Shown in pieces: positions 40,548-48,220 of a stretch of DNA of 64,000 nt. The notes under the pieces are model-generated. The model was not told the origin of the DNA. It worked only from the letters and a program-made list of their open reading frames with translations, and searched no databases. Source of the stretch: Mycolicibacterium psychrotolerans (lineage in GTDB: Bacteria > Actinomycetota > Actinomycetes > Mycobacteriales > Mycobacteriaceae); the NCBI RefSeq assembly GCF_010729305.1, contig NZ_AP022574.1:2542001-2606000 (forward strand), in the 5' to 3' direction. Made by a program: the position numbers and the translations under genes. The number at the start of each line of letters is the position of its first letter. Within the stretch, counting starts at the first letter, position 1.

Positions 40548-41312
40548 ATGTACGACATGCCAGAAGAGATCGACGTCCGCGCCGAAGGTGGGCTGCGCAT
40601 CATCACGCTCAACCGGCCCGACGAGCTCAATGCGGTCAACGACGCGCTGCACGTCGGCCTGGCCCGGATCTGGGAGGCGCTCAACGAAGACGCCGAGGTT
40701 CGGGCCGCGGTCATCACCGGTGCCGGCCGGGCGTTCTCGGCCGGCGGCGACTTCCACTATCTCGACGAGCTGCGCCGCGATGAAGCGTTGCGGCGCAAGA
40801 CGATCAAGCACGGCCGCGATCTGGTGATCGGCATGGTGCGCTGCCGGGTGCCGGTGATCGCCGCGGTCAACGGTCCGGCCGTCGGTCTGGGCTGCAGTCT
40901 GGCCGCGCTGTCCGACATCGTCTACATGGCCGAGACCGCGCATTTCTCCGATCCGCACGTGCAGATCGGTCTGGTCGCCGCCGACGGCGGGCCGCTGGTG
41001 TGGGGGTCGCAGATCAGCCTGTTGCAGGCCAAGGAGTTCGCGTTGACGGGCGTGCGGATCAAGGCCCCGCGCGCGCTCGAGCTGGGGTTGGCGAATCACG
41101 TTGTCGCCGACCCTGTCTCCGAGGCGATCACGTGCGCGAAGAAGGTCATGGAGCTGCCCCAGCAGGCGGTCGAGGCCACCAAGCGGCTGATGAACATCCA
41201 GCTGGAGCGCTCGGTGATGGCGTCGCTCGACTACGCCAACCTCGCCGAGTACGTGTCGTTCGGCACGCCTGAGTTCAACACGATCGTCGACGGCCTGATC
41301 GCCAAGGATTAG
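40548..41312 (+). CDS. Enoyl-CoA hydratase/isomerase (crotonase fold)
   Basis: 254 aa, immediately after the dehydrogenase stop. The oxyanion-hole segments are RAFSAGGDFHYL and NGPAVGLGCSLAALSD. The acid at the second catalytic position appears as D in LVAADGG, where hydratases often have Glu, so the reaction may be isomerisation or hydrolysis rather than hydration. It should act directly on the product of the upstream dehydrogenase pair. Confidence 0.88.
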   Translation: MYDMPEEIDVRAEGGLRIITLNRPDELNAVNDALHVGLARIWEALNEDAEVRAAVITGAGRAFSAGGDFHYLDELRRDEALRRKTIKHGRDLVIGMVRCRVPVIAAVNGPAVGLGCSLAALSDIVYMAETAHFSDPHVQIGLVAADGGPLVWGSQISLLQAKEFALTGVRIKAPRALELGLANHVVADPVSEAITCAKKVMELPQQAVEATKRLMNIQLERSVMASLDYANLAEYVSFGTPEFNTIVDGLIAKD

Positions 41313-42280
41313 GGCTTGCTGCGCCCCGAACGGCTGAGCCGCCACTCCGGCGGGAAGTTCAGATCGTTGTCTTTGACCACGTTGTTGAGCCCTTTCTCGA
41401 AGGTGCCCTCGGTGAGGTCGACGTCGCCCTGCTGATCGTTCTGGATGAGCGGGAGCATGCCCTCGACCATGCCGGTGAGCAGGCTGCCGAAGTACTCGCC
41501 CTTGTGCTGCTTGTAGAGCTCCAGGAAGGTCTTCTGCACCGCGACGGTGTCGGTGGGGCGCGACCTCGAGCAGGCCAGCGCGTACTTGTGGGTCTCGGCT
41601 TCCAGCGCATCGCGGGGCACGACGCTGTTGAGGAAGCCGCAGTCGTCCATCTCCTTGGCCGTGAAAGGCCGTCCGGTGAACAGCATCTCGGAGAACTTGC
41701 GCAGCCCCATGGTCTCGGCCCACCACCACAGCCGCGGGCCCCAGCCCACGTACCGGAATGCCGGGTGGCCGAACAGCGCGTCGTCGGAGGAGACCACCAG
41801 GTCCGCGTCACCGGCCTGGTAGAAGTGCCAGCCGTAGCAATACCCCTTGGCCTCGACGATGCTGATCTTGCGCAGTTCCTGCAGCGGCCGGTTGCCGGCT
41901 GGTGCCTTGGCGTAGAAGTCGGTCACGGTCGACAGGTAGCGGTACGAGCCGGCGGGCGGATATCTGACGTCGTCGTCGTTGATCGCGACCTCGTGCAGCA
42001 GCGGCATGCCGGGGTTCTCCAGCATGTCCCGCTGTTCGGGCAGATCGCCGCCGCTGCCGAAGTCCTCACCCTCACCGCGGATGACGACCACCTTGACGTC
42101 GTCGTCCACATTGCACTTGTGGATCAGGTCGGCGTAGAGCTGCCGCATGCCCAGCGTGGTCGAGTTCTGCGCCTCGGGGCGGTCGAAGGTGATCGTCGCG
42201 ATCCGGTTCGCGGTGTCCTTCTCGAAGCGGATGTACTGCTCGGCGTCCTTCTTCATCTCTTCGTAGTCGTGGTCCGGCAC
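41309..42280 (-). CDS. Crotonase-fold protein of the 323-aa divergent subfamily
   Basis: 323 aa from the GTG at 42280 with AAGGAGG in front. RPEAQNSTTLGMRQLYADL, GEDFGSGGDLPEQ and VEAKGYCYGWHFYQAGDADLVV are a diverged enoyl-CoA hydratase pattern, with a C-terminal extension past EGTFEKGLNNV. A close relative starts at 63690. It is convergent with the hydratase gene (4-bp overlap), and its promoter contains a paired GAAT-N3-ATTC palindrome structure. Reaction unknown. Confidence 0.85.
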   Translation of the reverse strand: MPDHDYEEMKKDAEQYIRFEKDTANRIATITFDRPEAQNSTTLGMRQLYADLIHKCNVDDDVKVVVIRGEGEDFGSGGDLPEQRDMLENPGMPLLHEVAINDDDVRYPPAGSYRYLSTVTDFYAKAPAGNRPLQELRKISIVEAKGYCYGWHFYQAGDADLVVSSDDALFGHPAFRYVGWGPRLWWWAETMGLRKFSEMLFTGRPFTAKEMDDCGFLNSVVPRDALEAETHKYALACSRSRPTDTVAVQKTFLELYKQHKGEYFGSLLTGMVEGMLPLIQNDQQGDVDLTEGTFEKGLNNVVKDNDLNFPPEWRLSRSGRSKP

Positions 42281-42366
42281 TGCGCCTCCTTGATTCCGTC
42301 GAGCTCGAGGCCAGTCTCGCAGCGTTGGCGTCCGCCCGGACGTTTTCGACTCTTCGCTTAAATTCC

Positions 42367-42427
42367 CGCGGAATAGCATTCCTGGTCGCAGATTCGCGAA
42401 TTTCGCAGCCGGGAATGCTATTCCGCG
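42367..42427. promoter_or_regulatory. Double palindrome in the promoter of the crotonase-fold gene
   Basis: A 16-bp perfect inverted repeat: CGCGGAATAGCATTCC at 42367-42382 and GGAATGCTATTCCGCG at 42412-42427. Each arm itself contains GGAAT-N3-ATTCC. ATTCGCGAAT at 42392-42401 sits at the centre. It lies 87-147 bp upstream of the gene start at 42280. The core GAAT-N3-ATTC matches the sites at 37177, 43262 and 47291. Confidence 0.6.
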
Positions 42428-42463
42428 AGAGTGAGGTGCCCCCAATTCCGCGGGGAGCTGCTC

Positions 42464-43228
42464 TCATCGCGGCGGGAAGCGCAGCGCCCCGTCGAGGCGG
42501 ATGGTCTCGCCGTTGAGGTAGTCGTTCTCGATGATGCTCTGCGCCAGTTGCGCGTATTCGCCTGCGCGGCCCATCCGTTTCGGGAATGGCACCTGCGGCC
42601 CCCAGTACTGTTCGAGTTGGTCGGCGGCCTTGCCGTAGGCCGGGGTGTTGATGGTCCCGGGCGCGATGGTCACCACGCGGATGCCCAGCGGCGAGAGGTC
42701 GCGCGCGGCGACCAGCGTCATGCCGAGCACCCCGCCCTTGGCGGCGGCGTAGGGGAGCTGCCCGATCTGTCCCTCGTAGCCGGCGATCGATGCGGTGTTG
42801 ACGATGACGCCCCTGCCGCCTTCGTCGAGCGGTTCTGTCTTCGCGATCGCGGCCGCGGAGAGCCGCATCACGTTGAACACCGCGGTCAGGTAGAACTCGA
42901 TGGTCTTCTTGAACCCGTCGAGGTCCAGCGGTGACCCGTCCTTGCCGACAAGTCGCCCGCCGCTGGCCGGACCGCCGTGAGTGTCGACCGAGATACGCAG
43001 TGGCGCAAGTGCTTCGGCCTTGGCGATGGCGGCATTGACCGATTCCTCGGAGGTGGCGTCGGTGCGCACGTACCGCACTCCGAGCTCGGATTCGAGGGCG
43101 GTGCCCTTGTCGTCGGCCATGTCGGCGACCACTACTTTGGCACCCGCGCCGTGTAGCCGGCGCACCGTTGCCTCCCCGAGGCCGCCCGCCCCGCCGATGA
43201 CCAGTGCGGAACTGCCGCTGATCTGCAT
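42464..43228 (-). CDS. HSD10-like short-chain dehydrogenase with altered catalytic residues
   Basis: 254 aa from the ATG at 43228 with AAGGAGG upstream. GGAGGLGEA is the cofactor loop, and S147, Y160 and K164 keep the SDR triad. The NNAG region reads DTHGG (82-86), and the Asn of the catalytic tetrad is Tyr113 (EFYLTAVFNV). By family it would act as a 3-hydroxyacyl-CoA dehydrogenase. Divergent from the MeaB-type GTPase, with overlapping palindromes in the gap. Confidence 0.88.
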   Translation of the reverse strand: MQISGSSALVIGGAGGLGEATVRRLHGAGAKVVVADMADDKGTALESELGVRYVRTDATSEESVNAAIAKAEALAPLRISVDTHGGPASGGRLVGKDGSPLDLDGFKKTIEFYLTAVFNVMRLSAAAIAKTEPLDEGGRGVIVNTASIAGYEGQIGQLPYAAAKGGVLGMTLVAARDLSPLGIRVVTIAPGTINTPAYGKAADQLEQYWGPQVPFPKRMGRAGEYAQLAQSIIENDYLNGETIRLDGALRFPPR

Positions 43229-43249
43229 GCGTCCTCCTTGAAACTGAGA

Positions 43250-43276
43250 CTCTCGATGCGAGAGAATATCATTCTC
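43250..43276. promoter_or_regulatory. Overlapping palindromes, including GAGAAT-N3-ATTCTC site 2
   Basis: CTCTCG-ATG-CGAGAG (43250-43264) shares its last three bases with GAGAAT-ATC-ATTCTC (43262-43276). Both are perfect. They sit between the divergent SDR (start 43228) and meaB-like (start 43331) genes. Two overlapping dyads could bind two dimers, or two different regulators in competition. Confidence 0.62.
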
Positions 43277-43330
43277 AACAGTGCAGCGGACAGCTGACCG
43301 AAAGCAGAACGCCTGCGTAAGGTGCGTGAC

Positions 43331-44203
43331 GTGACCATCGACGAGTTGATCTCGGCGGCCCGCGACGGGTCTCCGAGGGCCACCGGCCGGTTGCTGACCC
43401 TGGTAGAGGGTCCACAGCGTCAGGAGGTGCTGGCAGCGGTCGGCGTCCCGGTGCCCGCGCGCATCATCGGGGTCACCGGTCCGCCTGGTGCGGGGAAGTC
43501 CACGACGGTGGGCGCCCTGGTCGGGGCCTACCGCGCGGGCGGGGAACGAGTCGCCGTCCTGGCGGTCGACCCCTCGTCGCCCTACAGCGGCGGCGCGCTG
43601 CTCGGTGACCGGATCAGGATGGCCGCCCACATCAACGATCCCGACGTGCTGATCCGGTCGGTAGCGACCCGGGGACACCTCGGCGGACTGGCCGCGGCGG
43701 TGCCTGCGGCGATCGCCGTCCTGTCGACGCTCGGGTACGGCCTGGTGATCGTCGAGACCGTCGGGGTGGGGCAGTCCGAGATCGAGATCGCCGCGGTGGC
43801 CGACCCGACGGTGGTGATCCTCAACCCCGGCGCGGGTGACGCGGTGCAGGCCGCCAAGGCCGGGCTGCTCGAGGTGGCGGATATCGTCGTCGTCAACAAG
43901 GCCGATCGCGAGGGAGCCGACCAGACCGTGCGCGATCTTCGCGCCGAAACCCACGCGCCGATCCTCAAACTCGTCGCCGCACGGGGTGACGGCGTGAGCG
44001 AACTCGTCGAGGCGATCGCCGCGCATCACCGGTCCGACAGCCCCGCGCGGCGGGCGGCCCGCGCGCGGTCCCAGATCCTGTCGATGGCCGCGACGCTGCT
44101 GCGTGCCCACGCGGACCTCGACCGGCTGGCGGCGGCCGTCGCCGACGGCTCCTGCGATCCGTATGAGGCGGCCGCGCAGTTGGTGGTCGGCGACGGTCGC
44201 TGA
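43331..44203 (+). CDS. MeaB/ArgK-type GTPase chaperone for B12 mutase
   Basis: 290 aa from GTG 43331; GTG 43322 is equally in frame. Walker A GPPGAGKST, AVDPSSPYSGGALLGDR, TVGVGQSE and NKAD are the G-protein motifs of the MeaB family, which gates cobalamin delivery and protects acyl-CoA mutases from inactivation. It is 9 kb from the mutase but in the same putative regulon. The C-terminal dimerisation region is short. It ends one base before the convergent TetR gene. Confidence 0.93.
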   Translation: MTIDELISAARDGSPRATGRLLTLVEGPQRQEVLAAVGVPVPARIIGVTGPPGAGKSTTVGALVGAYRAGGERVAVLAVDPSSPYSGGALLGDRIRMAAHINDPDVLIRSVATRGHLGGLAAAVPAAIAVLSTLGYGLVIVETVGVGQSEIEIAAVADPTVVILNPGAGDAVQAAKAGLLEVADIVVVNKADREGADQTVRDLRAETHAPILKLVAARGDGVSELVEAIAAHHRSDSPARRAARARSQILSMAATLLRAHADLDRLAAAVADGSCDPYEAAAQLVVGDGR

Positions 44204-44204
44204 C

Positions 44205-44786
44205 CTACTCCGGCAGGTCCACCAATTTTCTTGTATAGAAGAGTAATTGGCCGCGCAGTGTGTCGTCGTCGATGTCGTCCACCAGGGGGTGCATGACGCC
44301 GACGGCGATGGCTCCGGACAGCATCGCCGCGGGCAGACGCGCCTGTGGACTGGACTCGCCGATGAGGACCGCGAAGAGCCTGCCGATGAACTGCTGAAAG
44401 GGCGGGTGGCCGGCCAGGAACCGGACGATGACGGGGTCGAACTGCAGTGTCGCGACGGCGCGTCGTCGTGCGACGGCCTCATCGATCACACGGGTCAGCA
44501 GGAGTTCCCGCGCACGCGACGCGGACGGTTCGGCCTCCGCCGCCTCCAAGGCCTCCTCCAGCGTGCCGAGTTCACGTTCGGTCAACGCGATGACGATCTC
44601 GTCCTTGGTCCTGAACTGCCGGTAGACCGCGGCCTTGGTGACGCCCATCGCGTCGGCGATCATCTGCAACGAGGTTCCGCTCACGCCGTTCTCGGTGATC
44701 AGGCCGAGGGCGGCGTCGAGCACCCGGGTCTGTGCGGCCGTGCGCGGGATCGCACTGAACCTGGTTCCGCTGTCGGCCGACGTCAT
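44205..44786 (-). CDS. TetR family transcriptional regulator
   Basis: 193 aa from the ATG at 44786. HTH: SGTSLQMIADAMGVTKAAVYRQF. The ligand domain is diverged. It is third in a putative operon (IclR, flavoprotein, TetR) driven from the promoter carrying palindrome site 3. It also has its own 18-bp palindrome at 44795. It is a candidate regulator of the GAGAAT sites, possibly ligand-controlled by an acyl-CoA. Confidence 0.88.
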   Translation of the reverse strand: MTSADSGTRFSAIPRTAAQTRVLDAALGLITENGVSGTSLQMIADAMGVTKAAVYRQFRTKDEIVIALTERELGTLEEALEAAEAEPSASRARELLLTRVIDEAVARRRAVATLQFDPVIVRFLAGHPPFQQFIGRLFAVLIGESSPQARLPAAMLSGAIAVGVMHPLVDDIDDDTLRGQLLFYTRKLVDLPE

Positions 44787-44794
44787 TCGCCGAG

Positions 44795-44812
44795 GGTAGC
44801 CGAACGGCTACC
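44795..44812. promoter_or_regulatory. 18-bp perfect palindrome in front of the TetR gene
   Basis: GGTAGCCG-AA-CGGCTACC, 8-bp arms, 9 bp from the TetR start and inside the 39-bp gap after the flavoprotein stop. It may be an operator for autoregulation, or a hairpin that ends or attenuates the upstream message. Confidence 0.5.
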
Positions 44813-44825
44813 GTCGTGACCGCCG

Positions 44826-46439
44826 TCAGGACACCGAGCGCCCGGTGGCCGCGGTGTAGCCGGCACGGTAGCCGAACACCATGGCAGGCCCGAGTGTTCC
44901 GCCCGCCCCGCCATAGGCCTTCCCGGTCGGACCCGCCATCGCGTTACCCGCCGCGAACAGTCCGGTGATCGCCGTGCCGTTGACGTGCAGTACCCGGCCG
45001 TCGCGGTCGGTGCGCGGGCCGCCCTTGGTGCCCATCGCGCCCACCGACACCGGCACCGCGAAATACGGCGCGGTGTCGATGGGGCCCAAGGTCTTCGCCG
45101 CCGTCGTCGGCGCCGAGGTGTCGCCCCAGTAGCCGTCGTACGCGCTGTCGCCACGTCCGAACTCGGGGTCGTGCTCGGCGGCGACATTGGCGTTCCACGC
45201 GTGGACGGTGTGTGCCAGGCCTGCCGTGTCGATGCCGGTCTTCGCGCCGAGTTCATCGAGGTCCGCGGACTGGCAGAACCACTCGGGGACCGGCCCGTCA
45301 GGGTCGACGCCGAGGAATCCGTAGTGCTTGAGATGCAGCGAGTCGAACACGATCCAGGCCGGATCGTTGGCGTAGCCGAGCTTGGGGTCGAGGAAGTGGA
45401 ACGGCCCGGCCATCGAGTTGTACTCGCCGGCCTCGTTGAGGAAACGCTTGCCGGCCCGGTTGACGATGATGCTCCGGGGGCGGGTGCGTTCCAGGCGTAC
45501 GCTGCGGCTGCGCGGATGCCCTTCGAACGTGTCGCCGGGGATCTGCACGATGGGCACCCACCAGGCCTCACCCATGTTCGCCAGATCGGCACCGTGCGCC
45601 ATCGCCATGCGCAGGCCGTCGCCGGTGTTGTTGGGCGGCGAGACGGCACCGCGCATGGGTCCGCGCAGATAGGACTCGACGAGGGTGCCGTCCCATTCGA
45701 ACCCGCCGGTACCCAATACCACGCCGCGACGTGCACGTACTCGGAAGTCCCTGTCGCCCTGCGTGATTCGCACCCCTGTGACACCGAGGGCGTCGGCGAT
45801 GAGCTCGACCGCGCGGGACTCGGTGTGCGGCGTTACGCCGACGTCCAGAAGTCCCTTCAGCAATCCGGCGATCAGGGAAGTGCCTGCGACGCAGTAGTCG
45901 CCCGACTCGCTGTCCACCGAGGCGTGGATGCGCGCCCGGGTCTCGGCGTCGATGCCGACGTTGCTGAAGTCGGCAGGGAAGGAGGTGATCCGGTCGCGCC
46001 ACTCGCCGAGCGTCGCGAGGTCGAAGGGCTTCGTGTTCAATGACCGGCCTCCGGCGGGACGGCCGCCGGGAAGCTCGGGCTTGTAGTCGGGAAAGCCCTC
46101 GGCCACCTCGAACACGAGATCGCTGTGCGCCTCCACGAAGTCGAGCATCGACGCACCCGTGCGGACGAAGGTCTCGACCAGCTCGTCGTTCATCACGCCC
46201 AGCGACTGTGCGCGCAGGTAGGCCATCGCGTCGTCGGCTAAGAGCTCGCCGTCGGCCGCCCGGTCGTGCGCAGGTATCCACACGATGCCGCCCGACACCG
46301 CGGTCGTTCCGCCGACGGTGGCGGCCTTTTCGTAGACCTCCACCGATGCGCCGTTGACCGCCGCGGTCAGCGCGGCGGTCAGGCCGGCACCGCCACTGCC
46401 CAGTACGACGACGTCGACGTCGTGGTCCCAGTCGGTCAC
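44826..46439 (-). CDS. FAD-dependent oxidoreductase, 3-ketosteroid delta1-dehydrogenase-like (KstD family)
   Basis: 537 aa from the GTG at 46439. The FAD loop is VVLGSGGAGLTAALTAA, then GGTTAVSGGIVWIP. The C-terminus has GNAMAGPTGKAYGGAGGTLG, with the active-site Tyr of KstD-type enzymes (Y in AYGGAG). It probably introduces a double bond next to a ring or acyl ketone. Located between IclR and TetR genes in one operon; a second KstD-like gene is at 50767. Confidence 0.9.
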   Translation of the reverse strand: MTDWDHDVDVVVLGSGGAGLTAALTAAVNGASVEVYEKAATVGGTTAVSGGIVWIPAHDRAADGELLADDAMAYLRAQSLGVMNDELVETFVRTGASMLDFVEAHSDLVFEVAEGFPDYKPELPGGRPAGGRSLNTKPFDLATLGEWRDRITSFPADFSNVGIDAETRARIHASVDSESGDYCVAGTSLIAGLLKGLLDVGVTPHTESRAVELIADALGVTGVRITQGDRDFRVRARRGVVLGTGGFEWDGTLVESYLRGPMRGAVSPPNNTGDGLRMAMAHGADLANMGEAWWVPIVQIPGDTFEGHPRSRSVRLERTRPRSIIVNRAGKRFLNEAGEYNSMAGPFHFLDPKLGYANDPAWIVFDSLHLKHYGFLGVDPDGPVPEWFCQSADLDELGAKTGIDTAGLAHTVHAWNANVAAEHDPEFGRGDSAYDGYWGDTSAPTTAAKTLGPIDTAPYFAVPVSVGAMGTKGGPRTDRDGRVLHVNGTAITGLFAAGNAMAGPTGKAYGGAGGTLGPAMVFGYRAGYTAATGRSVS

Positions 46440-46461
46440 CGCTGTCTCCTTCCGGGCATCC

Positions 46462-47196
46462 TCAGCTGAGGATCGCCGATAACTCGTTGGCTGCCTTGAT
46501 GACTGATTCGCGGCCGTCGTGGACGACGTCCTCGCGATGCGAGATCAGGTTGATGCAGGTGGGTGGCGACGGCGGTCTGCGGCGCACGGGTACGGCGAGC
46601 CCGTAGGTGTTCGGCTCGATCTCGCCGTGGGTGATCACCCAGCCTCGTTGGCGCGCTTCGCCGACCAGTTCACGCTCGCCGGGGCGGGGAGGCATGCCGG
46701 CCAGCAACGCGATCCCCGCGGCCCCCCGGTCCAGGGGGTAGCGACTGCCCTCGTGAAAGGACAGCTGGTAGTAGACGTTCGTCGGGACGATGACGGCCAC
46801 CGCGACCTGTTGATCGCCTTCGGCCACCAGCAGGGAGACCGTGGTCCCGAGCTCGTCGGCCAGGCTGCGCAGTGTGGGTACGGCCAGCGTGCGGATGTTG
46901 TTGTCGAACGACGCGCCGAGCACCGCCAGAGCCGCGGCGGAGCGGTAGCGGCCGTCCTCGCCCTTGGCCACGAACCGGAACGACGCCAGGGTGCTGAGCA
47001 GCCGGTAGGCGATGGTGCGATGCACGCCGATGTCGTCGGCGACCTGCGCCACGGTCATGCCGGTGGGGGAACTGGCGACCAGCTGCAGTGCACTCAGGCC
47101 ACGCGCCAGGGTCTGCGATCCCGGCGCACCGCCGCCCGCGGCGGCGTCTCCATCCGAGCTGAGGTGATGGCCGGGGACGGCGGACGCTCGGGTCAT
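46462..47196 (-). CDS. IclR family transcriptional regulator
   Basis: 244 aa from the ATG at 47196. Winged HTH: GSQTLARGLSALQLV through VAQVADDIGVHRTIAYRLLSTLA. The effector domain includes SLLVAEGDQQVAVAVIV. The ligand is probably an aromatic acid, as for other IclR proteins beside meta-cleavage genes. Divergent from the hydrolase/MhpA/MhpB operon (157-bp gap), with palindrome site 3 in between. Confidence 0.9.
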   Translation of the reverse strand: MTRASAVPGHHLSSDGDAAAGGGAPGSQTLARGLSALQLVASSPTGMTVAQVADDIGVHRTIAYRLLSTLASFRFVAKGEDGRYRSAAALAVLGASFDNNIRTLAVPTLRSLADELGTTVSLLVAEGDQQVAVAVIVPTNVYYQLSFHEGSRYPLDRGAAGIALLAGMPPRPGERELVGEARQRGWVITHGEIEPNTYGLAVPVRRRPPSPPTCINLISHREDVVHDGRESVIKAANELSAILS

Positions 47197-47290
47197 GGGC
47201 GGCCTTCCTTGACAGACACGGTGACGAGAGTGATGCTCTGACTATAGTGCACTCGGATGTGCGATAAATGAGCAAAGTGCTTACGTAATA

Positions 47291-47307
47291 CGAGAATACG
47301 ATTCTCG
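47291..47307. promoter_or_regulatory. GAGAAT-N3-ATTCTC palindrome, site 3
   Basis: CGAGAAT-ACG-ATTCTCG, perfect 7-bp arms. Lies 47 bp before the hydrolase GTG and 95 bp from the IclR ATG. TCGCGA repeats follow at about 47322-47335. It could serve IclR or the TetR at 44205. Confidence 0.65.
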
Positions 47308-47353
47308 CCGTCGGAGTGTTCGCGATGTCGCGATCGTCAGGAAGGAGCGCTGG

Positions 47354-48220
47354 GTGGCGGAGTTCGAGAGCGTGTGGAGCGACCTGCAGGCCGTCCCGTT
47401 CTCGCAGGGGTATCTGCGCGCCGGCGGCGTGCGCACGCGGTATCTTCACGCCGGTGACCCGGCCGCTCCGGCCTTGGTGCTGCTGCACGGATCGGGCGGG
47501 CATGCCGAGGCGTACGTGCGCAACCTCGAGGCGCACGCCGAGCACTTCTCCACCTGGTCGATCGACATGCTCGGGCACGGGTACACCGACAAGCCGGGCC
47601 ATCCACTCGAAATCGCCCACTATGTAGGGCATCTGATGGCCTTCCTCGACGCGATCGGCGCGCAGCGGGCGCATATCAGCGGTGAGTCGCTCGGTGGGTG
47701 GGTGGCGTCCCGGTGCGCGGTGGATCATCCGGATCGAGTGGACCGGCTCGTGCTCAACACGGCGGGAGGTTCACAGGCCGACCCGGAGGTGATGAAGCGC
47801 ATCATCACGCTGTCGATGGCCGCAGCCGAGAACCCGACGTGGGAGACGGTGCAGGCCCGCATCAAGTGGCTGATGGCCGACAAGTCGAAGGACTACGACG
47901 ACATCGTGGCCAGCCGGCAACGGGTCTACCGCCAGCCCGGGTTCGTCGACGCCATGCGCGACATCATGGCGCTGCAGGATCCGCAGATCCGTGCCCGGAA
48001 TCTGCTGAGCCCGAACGATTACGGTGCGATCAGCGCGCCGACACTGGTGCTGTGGACGAGCGACGACCCGACCGCCGACGTCGAGGAGGGACGGCGGATC
48101 GCGTCGATGATCCCGGGTGCCCGGTTCGAGGTGATGGCGGGGTGCGGACACTGGCCGCAGTACGAGGATCCCAAGACGTTCGACCGGCTGCACCTCGACT
48201 TCCTGTTGGGGCGGACATGA
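47354..48220 (+). CDS. Meta-cleavage product hydrolase-like alpha/beta hydrolase (MhpC/BphD type)
   Basis: 288 aa from GTG 47354 with AGGAAGGAG upstream. Nucleophile elbow GESLGGW, acid in TSDDPTAD, His in GHWPQYE, and the lid segment [18 protein letters not shown]. It is first in an operon with an MhpA-like hydroxylase and an MhpB-like dioxygenase, so it most likely hydrolyses the ring-cleavage product at a C-C bond. Confidence 0.88.
   Translation: MAEFESVWSDLQAVPFSQGYLRAGGVRTRYLHAGDPAAPALVLLHGSGGHAEAYVRNLEAHAEHFSTWSIDMLGHGYTDKPGHPLEIAHYVGHLMAFLDAIGAQRAHISGESLGGWVASRCAVDHPDRVDRLVLNTAGGSQADPEVMKRIITLSMAAAENPTWETVQARIKWLMADKSKDYDDIVASRQRVYRQPGFVDAMRDIMALQDPQIRARNLLSPNDYGAISAPTLVLWTSDDPTADVEEGRRIASMIPGARFEVMAGCGHWPQYEDPKTFDRLHLDFLLGRT

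Noticed and set aside
39225..41729. 834-codon reverse frame over the dehydrogenase and hydratase genes
   Set aside because: No recognisable motif; lies antisense to conserved acyl-CoA dehydrogenase sequence.
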